A stretch of DNA of 14,056 nucleotides from Bacillota bacterium (lineage in GTDB: Bacteria > Bacillota > Bacilli > Bacillales > Cytobacillaceae): assembly GCA_023389895.1 (NCBI GenBank), contig JAEWDX010000165.1, forward strand, positions 1-14,056, read 5' to 3'. The notes beneath the pieces are model-generated. The model was not told the origin of the DNA. It saw only the letters and a list, made by a program, of their open reading frames with translations, and did not search any database. The position numbers were made by a program, and so were the translations under genes. Position 1 is the first letter of the stretch, and each line of letters begins with the position of its first letter. Shown here one piece after another: positions 6,937 through 13,783 of the stretch.

Positions 6937-7256
6937 TTGACCTACCGTCTCGTGAACAGCTGGAAGAAACTTTAGCCGATTATAACGGAACACTACTTGT
7001 CGTCTCACATGATCGGTATTTTCTCGAAAAAATAACGAATGATAAGCTGATTTTCTCTAATGGTATGATTCAAAAGCAGCTACAGAATGTATCTCAAAAA
7101 AGAGATGATCTTGCTGAATTACTTTTAAAGCTCGAAACAGAGAGGCAGGAAGTTTTAGGGAAACTTAGTTTTTTAACTTCAAAGAATAAGGATTATGCTA
7201 AATTAGATGGAAAATTCAAAGTGCTTACAAAGCAAATAAATGACCTTCGTAAATAA
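6937..7256 (+). pseudogene. Detached 3' fragment of vmlR (direct repeat copy 2)
   Basis: The frame encodes the last ~105 residues of VmlR, from the Walker B Asp-loop through SHDRYF to the coiled-coil tail, with no start codon or RBS at its beginning and an in-frame TAG just upstream (6921-6923). Bases 6937-7243 copy 5411-5717 at 98.7%. After 7243 it diverges and ends QINDLRK-stop at 7256, whereas the intact gene ends QINELKRKF. Two of the four substitutions change a Glu (to Lys and Gly). An internal ATG at 7065 opens 63 codons but has no Shine-Dalgarno. It cannot make an ATPase; it is a rearrangement remnant, and may be the original 3' end of vmlR. Confidence 0.9.
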
Positions 7257-7305
7257 CGCTGAATATTAAAAGACACTTGAAAATAATGTTTGAATATATT
7301 AGACT

Positions 7306-7311
7306 TATAAT
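7306..7311 (+). promoter_or_regulatory. Probable promoter of the second ABC-F leader
   Basis: A perfect TATAAT (7306-7311) lies 29 bases before the leader ORF at 7341, with no good -35 at 16-18 bases. An overlapping alternative is TTGAAA (7277-7282), 17 bases, TAGACT (7300-7305). Either would start a leader of about 500 bases before the ABC-F gene at 7828. Confidence 0.5.
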
Positions 7312-7340
7312 AATATTTTAGAAATGGAGGTGGGGAAGTG

Positions 7341-7475
7341 ATGAATCAAACTGTTTTAAAGCGCGGATTTTGGATGGAATTTATTTACATTCACCGTGCG
7401 ATTTTTGCTGCAATCGCTGCTAACGGGACAAGTGTGTCCATTTTTAGCAACTTCATAGCAAAAATCAAGCAGTGA
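7341..7475 (+). CDS. 44-aa putative leader peptide upstream of the second ABC-F gene
   Basis: ATG 7341 is preceded by an excellent ribosome binding site GGAGGTGGGG (7326-7335) and opens 44 codons to TGA 7473-7475. The product starts MNQTVLKRGFWMEFIYIHRA, continues with an Ala/Ile-rich stretch and ends in a basic SNFIAKIKQ. It begins directly after a promoter and is followed 36 bases later by a terminator hairpin, the usual layout of an attenuator with a regulatory ORF. A stand-alone small membrane-active peptide is the alternative. No sequence match is recalled. Confidence 0.6.
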   Translation: MNQTVLKRGFWMEFIYIHRAIFAAIAANGTSVSIFSNFIAKIKQ

Positions 7476-7510
7476 ATTCATCTCTAACCCACATGTAAAT
7501 GTACGGAGTG

Positions 7511-7538
7511 AGGAGGGCGTTTCATGCTCTCCTTTTTT
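7511..7538 (+). terminator. First leader terminator of the second ABC-F gene
   Basis: GGAGGGC (7512-7518) pairs with GCTCTCC (7526-7532) around GTTTCAT, followed by six T. It lies between the 44-aa ORF and the ABC-F gene, so it must be conditional if the gene is expressed from the upstream promoter. Confidence 0.8.
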
Positions 7539-7621
7539 AATGGAAAAAAGGATGATTACTAATCAGTAGAAGGATGTTTTTTTGCTGAATGTAAGTATCA
7601 TTCTTATTCATTCGTATATGT

Positions 7622-7654
7622 CATGGGAAGAATTGTCTTCCTATGGCTTTTTTT
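7622..7654 (+). terminator. Second leader terminator of the second ABC-F gene
   Basis: CATGGGAAG (7622-7630) pairs with CTTCCTATG (7637-7645) around AATTGT, followed by GC and seven T (7648-7654). The rest of the leader to 7827 contains a further AT hairpin, TTATTA/TAATAA near 7674-7689, and no gene I can support. Confidence 0.75.
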
Positions 7655-7827
7655 ATTTTGTAGCTATTATGCCTTATTAGAGCTAATAAAAAAGCATGGA
7701 GGAGTTCTAGAGACGACATTAAGTGGGTTAGGAGAAGAAACTGCTTGAGAAAATTTACAGCTTCAAAGTCAATAAGGCAACTTGGTTTTGAAAAAATGAT
7801 TTTTGATTCATAGGGAGGAAATATAAA

Positions 7828-9720
7828 ATGATTGCATGCAGTGTTAATCATATAGAGAAAATGTATGGTGGAAACGTTATTTTTGAGAATATCTCTTTTG
7901 AAATTCATGAGAAGGATCGGGTCGGCTTAGTCGGGCGAAATGGGAGTGGGAAAACGACTTTATTTCGTTTATTGGCTGGTGTGGAGACTCCAGATGCTGG
8001 GCAAATTCATTGGAAAAAGGGAACAGAAATTGGTTATCTTGCGCAAATTTCTGATTTTCCCAATGAAATCTCGACAAAAGCGGTATTACAATCAGCGTTC
8101 GCAAGCCTACTAGAAATGGAAAAAAGAATGAAGAAACTAGAGGAAGAAATGGGGAAAGAGTTGGAGCCGGCTAAGCTTCAATTATTGATTGGGCAGTATG
8201 GCGATCTTCAAGATCAATTCAATGTAAACGGTGGATATGAAATAGAGGCCAATATCGAAAGGATTGTGAATGGTCTCCAAATTAATGATTTACTTGAAAA
8301 ACGATTCGAACAGCTGAGTGGTGGAGAAAGGACAAAGGTAGGTTTAGCGCTGATTTTATTGAAGAACCCAGACTTTCTTTTATTAGACGAGCCAACGAAT
8401 CATTTAGATTTAATGGCCGTGGAATGGCTTGGGGGCTTTCTGAAGGATTATAATGGCACCATTATTATTATTTCTCATGATCGTTATTTTTTAGATGAGG
8501 TTGCCACGAAAATATACGATCTTGAGGATGGGGAAATCCAATGCTACCAAACAAACTTCACAGGATTTACAAAGGAAAAGGAAGAAAGATTGCTTCGGGA
8601 GTTTCAAGCCTATGAAGAACAGCAGAAGAAAATCAAAAAAATGAAGGAAGCGATTAAACGCCTTAAAGAGTGGGCAAACCGGGCGAATCCACCGAATGAA
8701 GGGCTCCATAAGCGTGCACGAAATATGGAAAGAGCATTGGAGAGAATGGAGAAGCTAGCACGACCGAATTTGCATCGCAAAAAGATGGGATTAGAAATGG
8801 AATCAACTGATCGCAGTGGAAAAGATGTCGCGATTTTAAAAGGAGTTTCAATGGCTTTCGAAAATCAATCTTTATTCCATTCCGTTAATATGCAAATTAC
8901 TTATCAGGAGCGAGTGGCGATTGTTGGGGAAAACGGTTCAGGCAAATCAACGTTAATAAAAATTATACTCAAGCAAATTCAACCGCAAGATGGGGAAGTC
9001 CGCCTTGGAAGCAATGTGAAAATAGGCTATCTTTCGCAGCATGTTTTCTCAGATGCGGAAGATATGACCGTTATTGAAGCCTTTCGAAATGAAGTGAGCG
9101 TGACAGAAGGAGAGGCTAGACATATCCTTGCCAGATTTCTATTTTATGGCTATATGGTTTTCCGTAAGGTTGCACAGCTTAGCGGAGGAGAGAGGATGCG
9201 CCTTCGCTTGGCTCAGCTCATGCATCAAGATATAAATTTATTAGTTTTGGATGAACCAACGAATCATCTGGACATTGAGTCAAGAGAGGTGCTAGAGGAA
9301 GTACTGGAGGATTTTGATGGGACAATCATTGCTGTTTCTCACGACCGCTATTTTCTAAACCGTTTGTTTGAAAAGATTTATTGGATTGACTCCAAGAAAG
9401 TTCATTCCTTTGATGGAAATTATGATTGGGCAAAGGGGAAGCTTCAACAAAGTCAATCGAAAAATATACCACTCCAATCTGTTAAAAAGGAAAAGGCTAT
9501 CGTCCAGGTAAAAGAGAATAAATGTAGTTTACTAAAGTCTGATTTAGTTCAAATCGAGAACAGTATAGCAGAAGTTGAAGCGAATCTCTTTTCCGTAGAG
9601 AAGCGTCTGAATGAACAGAGCGATTTAGCGTTATTACAGGAGTTTTACATTGAAAAAGAAAAACTAGAGGCAGTGCGTGAGGCGCTCTATTTTCAACTGG
9701 AACAATTGATTGAATCATAA
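7828..9720 (+). CDS. ABC-F family ATPase, 630 aa, probably ribosome-associated
   Basis: A cytosolic twin-ATPase ABC-F protein without membrane spans. First domain: Walker A GRNGSGKT (36-43), an inserted helical arm (about 90-150, ending GGYEIEANIERI), LSGGER (163-168), Walker B LLLDEPTNHLD (184-194) and SHDRYF (216-221). The charged inter-domain linker is about 245-325. Second domain: Walker A GENGSGKST (367-375), LSGGER (451-456), Walker B LVLDEPTNHLD (472-482), SHDRYF (504-509). A coiled-coil extension of about 110 residues follows. The layout resembles YdiF/Uup-like housekeeping ABC-F proteins more than VmlR, but the attenuator-like leader points to drug- or stalling-dependent expression. 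ATG 7828 has GGGAGGA (7812-7818). A specific name is not warranted. Confidence 0.9.
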   Translation: MIACSVNHIEKMYGGNVIFENISFEIHEKDRVGLVGRNGSGKTTLFRLLAGVETPDAGQIHWKKGTEIGYLAQISDFPNEISTKAVLQSAFASLLEMEKRMKKLEEEMGKELEPAKLQLLIGQYGDLQDQFNVNGGYEIEANIERIVNGLQINDLLEKRFEQLSGGERTKVGLALILLKNPDFLLLDEPTNHLDLMAVEWLGGFLKDYNGTIIIISHDRYFLDEVATKIYDLEDGEIQCYQTNFTGFTKEKEERLLREFQAYEEQQKKIKKMKEAIKRLKEWANRANPPNEGLHKRARNMERALERMEKLARPNLHRKKMGLEMESTDRSGKDVAILKGVSMAFENQSLFHSVNMQITYQERVAIVGENGSGKSTLIKIILKQIQPQDGEVRLGSNVKIGYLSQHVFSDAEDMTVIEAFRNEVSVTEGEARHILARFLFYGYMVFRKVAQLSGGERMRLRLAQLMHQDINLLVLDEPTNHLDIESREVLEEVLEDFDGTIIAVSHDRYFLNRLFEKIYWIDSKKVHSFDGNYDWAKGKLQQSQSKNIPLQSVKKEKAIVQVKENKCSLLKSDLVQIENSIAEVEANLFSVEKRLNEQSDLALLQEFYIEKEKLEAVREALYFQLEQLIES

Positions 9721-9750
9721 TTGTATTTTTAAAAAAACGGGGTTATTCTT

Positions 9751-10101
9751 AAGTTGACTCGAATCGTCTGGTTACGAGTCAACATTTTCTGTTTTCCTCT
9801 TAAGTTGACTCGAATCGTCTCGTTGCGAGTCAACTTTTTCTGTTTTCCTCTTAAGTTGACTCGATTCGCCTCGTTGCGATTCAACTCTTACTGTTTTTCT
9901 CATAAGTTGACTCAATTCGTCTCGTTGCGATTCAACTCTTACTGTTTTACTTATAAGTTGATTCGATTCACCTGTTTGCGATTCAACCCTTACTGTTTTC
10001 CTCATAAGTTGGCTCAATTCGCCTCGTTACGATTCAATTCCTACTGTTTTCCAAGTTGATTCAATTCGCCTGTTTGCGAGTCAAGTCTTTCTATTTTACT
10101 T
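9751..10101. repeat. Seven tandem 51-bp repeats with terminator-like hairpins
   Basis: Units begin (AAGTTG) at 9751, 9802, 9853, 9904, 9955, 10006 and 10053: a period of 51 bases, the last step 47. In units 1 and 2, GTTGACTCG pairs perfectly with CGAGTCAAC across a 13-base loop and is followed by T-rich sequence (TTTTCTGTTTTCC), so each unit resembles an intrinsic terminator. From unit 3 the right arm is mostly CGATTCAAC and pairing decays. Because 51 is a multiple of three, long spurious frames stay open on both strands. The first unit starts 31 bases after the ABC-F stop, so the array can terminate that gene. Confidence 0.95.
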
Positions 10102-10113
10102 TTAACGGGTATT

Positions 10114-10188
10114 CGGATTAACGTGTGGAAAATCAATAATAACAAATTGGTTTTCATGAGATTACAAAACGGATTATCGTGTAGAAAA
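10114..10188. repeat. Imperfect 19-bp direct repeat, 56 bp apart
   Basis: CGGATTAACGTGTGGAAAA (10114-10132) and CGGATTATCGTGTAGAAAA (10170-10188) match at 17 of 19 positions. They lie between the 51-bp array and the merR operon promoter; they could be paired protein sites or the remnant of another repeat family. Confidence 0.7.
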
Positions 10189-10205
10189 ACTAAAATTATA
10201 TTTCC

Positions 10206-10236
10206 TTGATACTCTACCCACGTCACCTTTTATACT
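10206..10236 (+). promoter_or_regulatory. Promoter with 19-bp spacer, MerR type
   Basis: TTGATA (10206-10211) and TATACT (10231-10236) are both good boxes but 19 bases apart, the over-long spacing that MerR-family activators correct by twisting DNA. The MerR-family gene is the second gene of the operon that follows, so autoregulation is the natural reading. No clean dyad stands out inside the spacer. Confidence 0.7.
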
Positions 10237-10269
10237 TATATTTAAGTAAAGATAAGAAAGGTGAAAAAA

Positions 10270-10623
10270 ATGAATAAACCATTAAAAAAGGAAATATTTT
10301 CAGTACAATTAATGCTTGTAGTCTCACTGCTTCTTGGCGTAATACCTCCCCTTATTATGTTTTTAATGACAAGGAAGAAAAATTTATATTACTGTGAATC
10401 AAGTCGGAAAGCTCTTAACTTCCATTTGACGATATTTCCGTTATTTATTATCAGCAGTCTTCTTCCTTCGTGGGTTAAATACGCTTTATTAGCTATAGAA
10501 ACATTAATAATCATGTATGCTATTATTCGAATAGCTTTTCAAAGAGCATATTATTATCCAGCGATTCCCTACATTAAAAGCAAAGAAGAAAATATAGAAA
10601 AGAGGTATTCACATGTCAGGTGA
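10270..10623 (+). CDS. DUF4870-like small membrane protein
   Basis: A 117-aa integral membrane protein with three probable spans (about residues 13-33, 50-66 and 69-92) and a charged C-terminus. The central ESSRKALNFHLT is close to the 'ea.NFq.t' motif of DUF4870 (Tic20-like) proteins, which have similar size and topology; their function is unknown. The start is ATG 10270 with AAAGGTG (10257-10263) seven bases upstream; an in-frame GTG at 10261 sits inside that Shine-Dalgarno. The stop overlaps the merR start by 11 bases, so both genes are one operon from the 19-bp-spacer promoter, and this protein is probably the regulated output. Confidence 0.75.
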   Translation: MNKPLKKEIFSVQLMLVVSLLLGVIPPLIMFLMTRKKNLYYCESSRKALNFHLTIFPLFIISSLLPSWVKYALLAIETLIIMYAIIRIAFQRAYYYPAIPYIKSKEENIEKRYSHVR

Positions 10624-11347
10624 TACGTTGACAATCGGACAATTAGCTAAACGAACAGGTGTTACCATACGCACACTTAGATATTACGACAAAATTGGGT
10701 TGCTATTACCAAGTGATTACACAGAAGGAGGACACCGACTTTACAGTCTTGATGACCTCTTACGTTTACAAAAAATACAATCTTTTATTCTCATAGGATT
10801 TTCGCTTAAAGACATCGCAGATTTATTAGAATCCGAATATATAGAAGAACAGCAACTTAGCCACTCAATTGCATTTAAAAAAAGAGAACTTATTGCAGAA
10901 CAAGAGAGAATTCATCAGACTATTGACCAGTTGAATCATATGGAAACTATAATCTCAGGCTATGAAAAAATAGATGTAAAATTATTTTGCTTTATTATTC
11001 ATTCAATTCTTTTTGAAGAGGAAAATCTTAATGAATATAGTCAAGTAAAGGATTCTATTCACAATTTTAGAAGTGAAGAAAGGCTAATTTTGGATAAAGA
11101 GTACTTCTCATTATTTATGAATTTAAAAAAACTTGTGGCGAACGAAACAAATCCTGAATCTGATGAAGCGTTAAGATTTATCAAACAGTTGGTAGCACTT
11201 TCTAACCAAACGTTATCAAAGATAGAGACTGCGGAAATAAAATCAACGAATCAATATGACGAACCCAATATACTAGATCCCTTCACTGAAGAAGAAAGAA
11301 TTTTTCTTAAAAACGCTTTTGCTTATATGTCAAAGTTACAAGAATGA
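10613..11347 (+). CDS. MerR family transcriptional regulator
   Basis: A 244-aa regulator. The N-terminal DNA-binding domain (about 6-75) has the MerR winged helix: LTIGQLAKRTGVTIRTLRYYDKIGLL, wing GGHRLYSLDDL, then GFSLKDIADLL. A coiled-coil dimerisation helix follows (about 82-115). The C-terminal ~120 residues are helical and include YFSLFMNLKKLVANETNPESDEALRF in short form, faintly like the TipAS antibiotic-binding domain of TipA-type MerR proteins; the ligand is unknown and no metal-binding cysteine set is present. AGAGGT (10601-10606) precedes ATG 10613, and the gene overlaps the DUF4870-like gene. It probably controls its own operon through the promoter at 10206-10236. Confidence 0.9.
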   Translation: MSGDTLTIGQLAKRTGVTIRTLRYYDKIGLLLPSDYTEGGHRLYSLDDLLRLQKIQSFILIGFSLKDIADLLESEYIEEQQLSHSIAFKKRELIAEQERIHQTIDQLNHMETIISGYEKIDVKLFCFIIHSILFEEENLNEYSQVKDSIHNFRSEERLILDKEYFSLFMNLKKLVANETNPESDEALRFIKQLVALSNQTLSKIETAEIKSTNQYDEPNILDPFTEEERIFLKNAFAYMSKLQE

Positions 11348-11399
11348 TATATTTTAGCAGAAAAGCAGTATTAATAACAGTCGACATGGTCGAAACAAA

Positions 11400-11436
11400 A
11401 AGGGGTGTCACTTATCGGACTGCCCCTTCGATTTTT
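11400..11436. terminator. Bidirectional terminator between merR and the mutS2-like gene
   Basis: AAGGGG (11400-11405) pairs with CCCCTT (11423-11428), continued by GTC/GAC (11407-11409 with 11418-11420). T5 follows on the plus strand (11432-11436) and a TTTTTG run on the minus strand, so it can stop both converging transcripts. Confidence 0.8.
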
Positions 11437-11438
11437 CT

Positions 11439-13382
11439 TTATTCTTCGCTATCTAACCAAACATCCTCAATATGCTTCTTCTGCTGTTGTTTATTTATTT
11501 TTCGGTATCCTTTAGATTTAAAAATAATATCGAAATCATAGTTTTCTGGATACAGTTCGCTACCTTTAATATAGAGCTTTAACCGCTTATGATTAATCGT
11601 TCTTTTTTTACTTTGAATTTGAACGATATAGTCTCCTTTTGCATCAGGTCCTTTATAAATAATCCCCAAATCCTTCGTCTCAGTCAGCAAGACATTATCT
11701 CCTTGTTCATAAAGGCTAATGGGTTCGGTATTTGCATGATGAGTCTGCTTCGCTGCTGTTTTCCTTGCATACTTATTACTGATTATTTGTCTTTGATAGT
11801 CGAGTCCTTTTAGAATAGATTCATCTATTTTGTCACGATAGTTACGTTTGTTTTTATAGGTGATTTCATGTGCCTTTTCAATTAATTCTGGATGCATTCC
11901 AAGCTTTATCGCAATGTCAAAAGCTTGGCTGTTCCCACTTTCTCCAAGGATAAGCTTATAGGTTGGCTGTAGTGTCTCGATATCGAATTCCATTGTTCCG
12001 TTAAGAAACCCGCTAGTCTTCTCAGCAAAAACCTTCATTTCACTGTAGTGGGTTGTCGCAAATAAAGTAGCCCCCTTTTGATAAAGCTGCTCAAGGATAA
12101 CGATCGCTAGTGCCATGCCTTCACTTGGGTCCGTCCCTGAGCCTAATTCATCAAGCAGGACAATGGAACGATCATTTGTGACACGGAGAATGTCAATAAT
12201 ATTCATTAGTCGTGAGCTAAATGTACTTAAGTTTTGTTCGATGCTTTGTCCATCGCCAATATCAACGAAAATATCCTGGAAAATAGCGATTTCACTTCCT
12301 GGATCGGCTGGAATGGGCAAGCCGGTTTGCGCCATCATCGTAAGTAAGCCAACCGTTTTTAAGGTGACTGTTTTCCCACCAGTATTAGGACCAGTAATAA
12401 CTAAGGCACGGTGCCTTTTCCCAAACTGGATGGATAGTGGAACTGCTTTTTCACCAAGCATTGGATGACGGGCTGCTTTAAGATGAATGATATAATCTTC
12501 ATTTAAGAGCGGTGTTGAGCAACCCGTTTTTCGGCTGTAGGCAGCCTTCGCAAACAATACATCATAATGATGCATCGTCTCGATCGCAATTCCGATTATT
12601 TGTTCATATTCTAGTACTTTTGCTGTTAACTCGTATAAGATCCTTTCCGTTTCCTGAGCTTCTGCCATCCGCAATTGTTCAATCTCCTCCTGAATAGAGC
12701 CTAACTCAGATGGTTCCATATATAAGGTGGAGCCTGAAGCAGAGGAATCCAGAACGGTTCCTTGAACTTTGGAGCGATATTGTCTTTTTACTGATAAAGC
12801 AATCCGTCCATTTCGTTCAACAAGAAGCGCATCCTGCAAAAATCCTGTATACCTCTTTGATTTCACAAGCTGCTGTGCCTTTTCCTTCAGTTTGTCTGTT
12901 AGAATGGAAAGCTGCCTTCGTAAATAAGCTAAATCGCTTGAGGCATGATCATCAATCTGCCCATGACGAATACAACGGTTAATTTCTTCTGCAAGCATCT
13001 TTACGTCACCAATTGATTCTGCATATAAACTTACGTTTGGTGCGACATCATGTTTATCTTTCATAAACTGCTTTAGCTTGGCACAATGTTGCAGGAACGA
13101 AAGGACATACGTAAACTGATCGGCACGAATATAACTGCCTTTTCGTGCCTGTGCTAAATAAAGCTCCATTTCATCCAGCGTATGAATGGGAATGCTACTG
13201 CTAATTTTAAGGATTCTCTCAGCTTCAGCAATCTCTTTTAATGACAGCTCCATCTTTTTTATATCTGGAAATGGGCGAAGCATCTTAATCGTGTTTTTTC
13301 CTCGATTTGTTTTTGCAAACGCTGTGATTGCCTCTAAAATTTCCTGATAGCCTAATACATCAATTGTTTGTTGATTCATCAT
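11439..13382 (-). CDS. MutS2-like ATPase lacking the Smr domain
   Basis: A 647-aa MutS2-type protein. It keeps the core and clamp helices (about 1-285), then the ATPase: Walker A GPNTGGKT (331-338), the SIEQNLSTFS segment (380-389), Walker B IVLLDELGSGTDP (407-419) and ATTHYSE (442-448). A post-ATPase helical region and a small beta-rich, KOW-like part (about 560-612) follow. Full-length MutS2 is about 780 aa and ends in an Smr nuclease domain; here the chain stops after the KOW-like part, so endonuclease activity is not expected. B. subtilis MutS2 was shown to act on collided ribosomes, and the KOW and clamp parts kept here are those proposed for ribosome splitting. GGAGG (13391-13387) serves ATG 13382 or, at better spacing, ATG 13379. 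The upstream leader looks like an attenuator. Confidence 0.88.
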   Translation of the reverse strand: MMNQQTIDVLGYQEILEAITAFAKTNRGKNTIKMLRPFPDIKKMELSLKEIAEAERILKISSSIPIHTLDEMELYLAQARKGSYIRADQFTYVLSFLQHCAKLKQFMKDKHDVAPNVSLYAESIGDVKMLAEEINRCIRHGQIDDHASSDLAYLRRQLSILTDKLKEKAQQLVKSKRYTGFLQDALLVERNGRIALSVKRQYRSKVQGTVLDSSASGSTLYMEPSELGSIQEEIEQLRMAEAQETERILYELTAKVLEYEQIIGIAIETMHHYDVLFAKAAYSRKTGCSTPLLNEDYIIHLKAARHPMLGEKAVPLSIQFGKRHRALVITGPNTGGKTVTLKTVGLLTMMAQTGLPIPADPGSEIAIFQDIFVDIGDGQSIEQNLSTFSSRLMNIIDILRVTNDRSIVLLDELGSGTDPSEGMALAIVILEQLYQKGATLFATTHYSEMKVFAEKTSGFLNGTMEFDIETLQPTYKLILGESGNSQAFDIAIKLGMHPELIEKAHEITYKNKRNYRDKIDESILKGLDYQRQIISNKYARKTAAKQTHHANTEPISLYEQGDNVLLTETKDLGIIYKGPDAKGDYIVQIQSKKRTINHKRLKLYIKGSELYPENYDFDIIFKSKGYRKINKQQQKKHIEDVWLDSEE

Positions 13383-13391
13383 GAATCCTCC

Positions 13392-13502
13392 TTATTTATT
13401 CAAAATGGTGTGAAAAGAGAAGATGATTCTAATCGATTCACACTGCATAAAAAAAGCCGTCATGAACATAGCGCTCATGACGGCAAGAAGAAATGTAAAC
13501 AT
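13392..13502 (-). CDS. 36-aa upstream ORF crossing the terminator and ending at the mutS2-like RBS
   Basis: On the minus strand, GGTG (13513-13510) lies seven bases before ATG 13502, which opens 36 codons starting MFTFLLAVMSAMFMTAFF and ending TAA 13394-13392, directly abutting the GGAGG of the mutS2-like gene. Its codons 7-14 lie in the terminator hairpin (13484-13456), so a translating ribosome would unfold that hairpin and finish at the next gene's ribosome binding site. It may be a regulatory ORF; a chance frame is the alternative, since its RBS is only moderate. Confidence 0.4.
   Translation of the reverse strand: MFTFLLAVMSAMFMTAFFMQCESIRIIFSFHTILNK
13449..13484 (-). terminator. Second terminator in the mutS2-like leader
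   Basis: GCCGTCATGA (13456-13465) pairs perfectly with TCATGACGGC (13475-13484) over ten bases. On the minus strand the stem is followed by seven T (complement of 13455-13449). It lies about 65 bases before the gene start, so expression of the gene from the upstream promoter requires read-through. Confidence 0.9.
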
Positions 13503-13570
13503 GAAATATCACCAGAATTTGTGTACAGCATAAAGAGAATAGACGGATGATAGCAACTCTTTTTGGACAC

Positions 13571-13731
13571 AAAAAAGCTATGACAAAACATGCCATAGCT
13601 GGTTTCTTTCTTCTTTGCTATGATGCGTGTTCTTAACAACCCCTGAAAAAGCGCATCTTAAATAAACCAGTCAATTAACTGATTTTTGCTTCATTCAAGG
13701 CCGTATGAAAATAACGGTTTAGTTAAGAACA
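13571..13731 (-). promoter_or_regulatory. Attenuator with leader peptide, antiterminator and terminator upstream of the mutS2-like gene
   Basis: Minus strand, in order of transcription: GTTCTTAAC (13730-13722), the end of the leader peptide ORF, pairs with GTTAAGAACA further down (13637-13628). Small hairpins CCGT/ACGG and CAGT/ACTG lie inside. GATGCG pairs with CGCATC (13627-13622 region). Then CATAGC (13622-13617) can pair with GCTATG (13599-13594), which is also the 5' arm of a terminator, AGCTATG (13600-13594) with CATAGCT (13582-13576) followed by six T (13576-13571). The two CATAGC segments compete for one GCTATG, a classic antiterminator/terminator switch. Confidence 0.65.
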
Positions 13732-13742
13732 TTCACACTCAT
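13719..13742 (-). CDS. Leader peptide MSVNVLN of the mutS2-like attenuator
   Basis: On the minus strand AAGGGAG (13757-13751) lies eight bases before ATG 13742-13740; the frame reads MSVNVLN and stops at TAA 13721-13719. Its last three sense codons, GTT CTT AAC, are the 5' arm of the ten-base stem closed by 13637-13628, so ribosome position on this ORF would control that stem. Such short ORFs with a strong Shine-Dalgarno and an overlapping stem are typical of drug-responsive leaders. Confidence 0.6.
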   Translation of the reverse strand: MSVNVLN

Positions 13743-13783
13743 AAAACAAACTCCCTTTCGAGTTTACATTTTTATACAACCTA

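Noticed and set aside
7065..7256. Stand-alone 63-aa gene
   Set aside because: It is the tail of the duplicated vmlR fragment; there is no RBS and its sequence simply copies the VmlR C-terminus.
7622..7684. 20-codon frame (MSWEELSSYG...) through the second terminator of the ABC-F leader
   Set aside because: It resembles the uORF arrangement at the mutS2-like gene, but no Shine-Dalgarno precedes the ATG.
9754..10059. Repeat-protein coding frame of 101 codons on the plus strand, and the 81-codon frame 9772-10017 on the minus strand
   Set aside because: Both are open only because the repeat period is 51 bases; neither has a Shine-Dalgarno, and both strands give equally plausible 17-residue repeats.
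9751..10101. CRISPR-like array
   Set aside because: The whole 51-bp unit is conserved, with no unique spacers between short repeats, and no cas genes are nearby.
12115..12982. Several open frames on the plus strand opposite the mutS2-like gene
   Set aside because: They are antisense shadows of a well-conserved ATPase gene, without ribosome binding sites or recognisable domains.
13628..13731. Small transposable element (MITE) bounded by TGTTCTTAAC/GTTAAGAACA
   Set aside because: No target-site duplication flanks the inverted repeat, and one arm coincides with codons of the leader peptide, which fits an RNA stem better.
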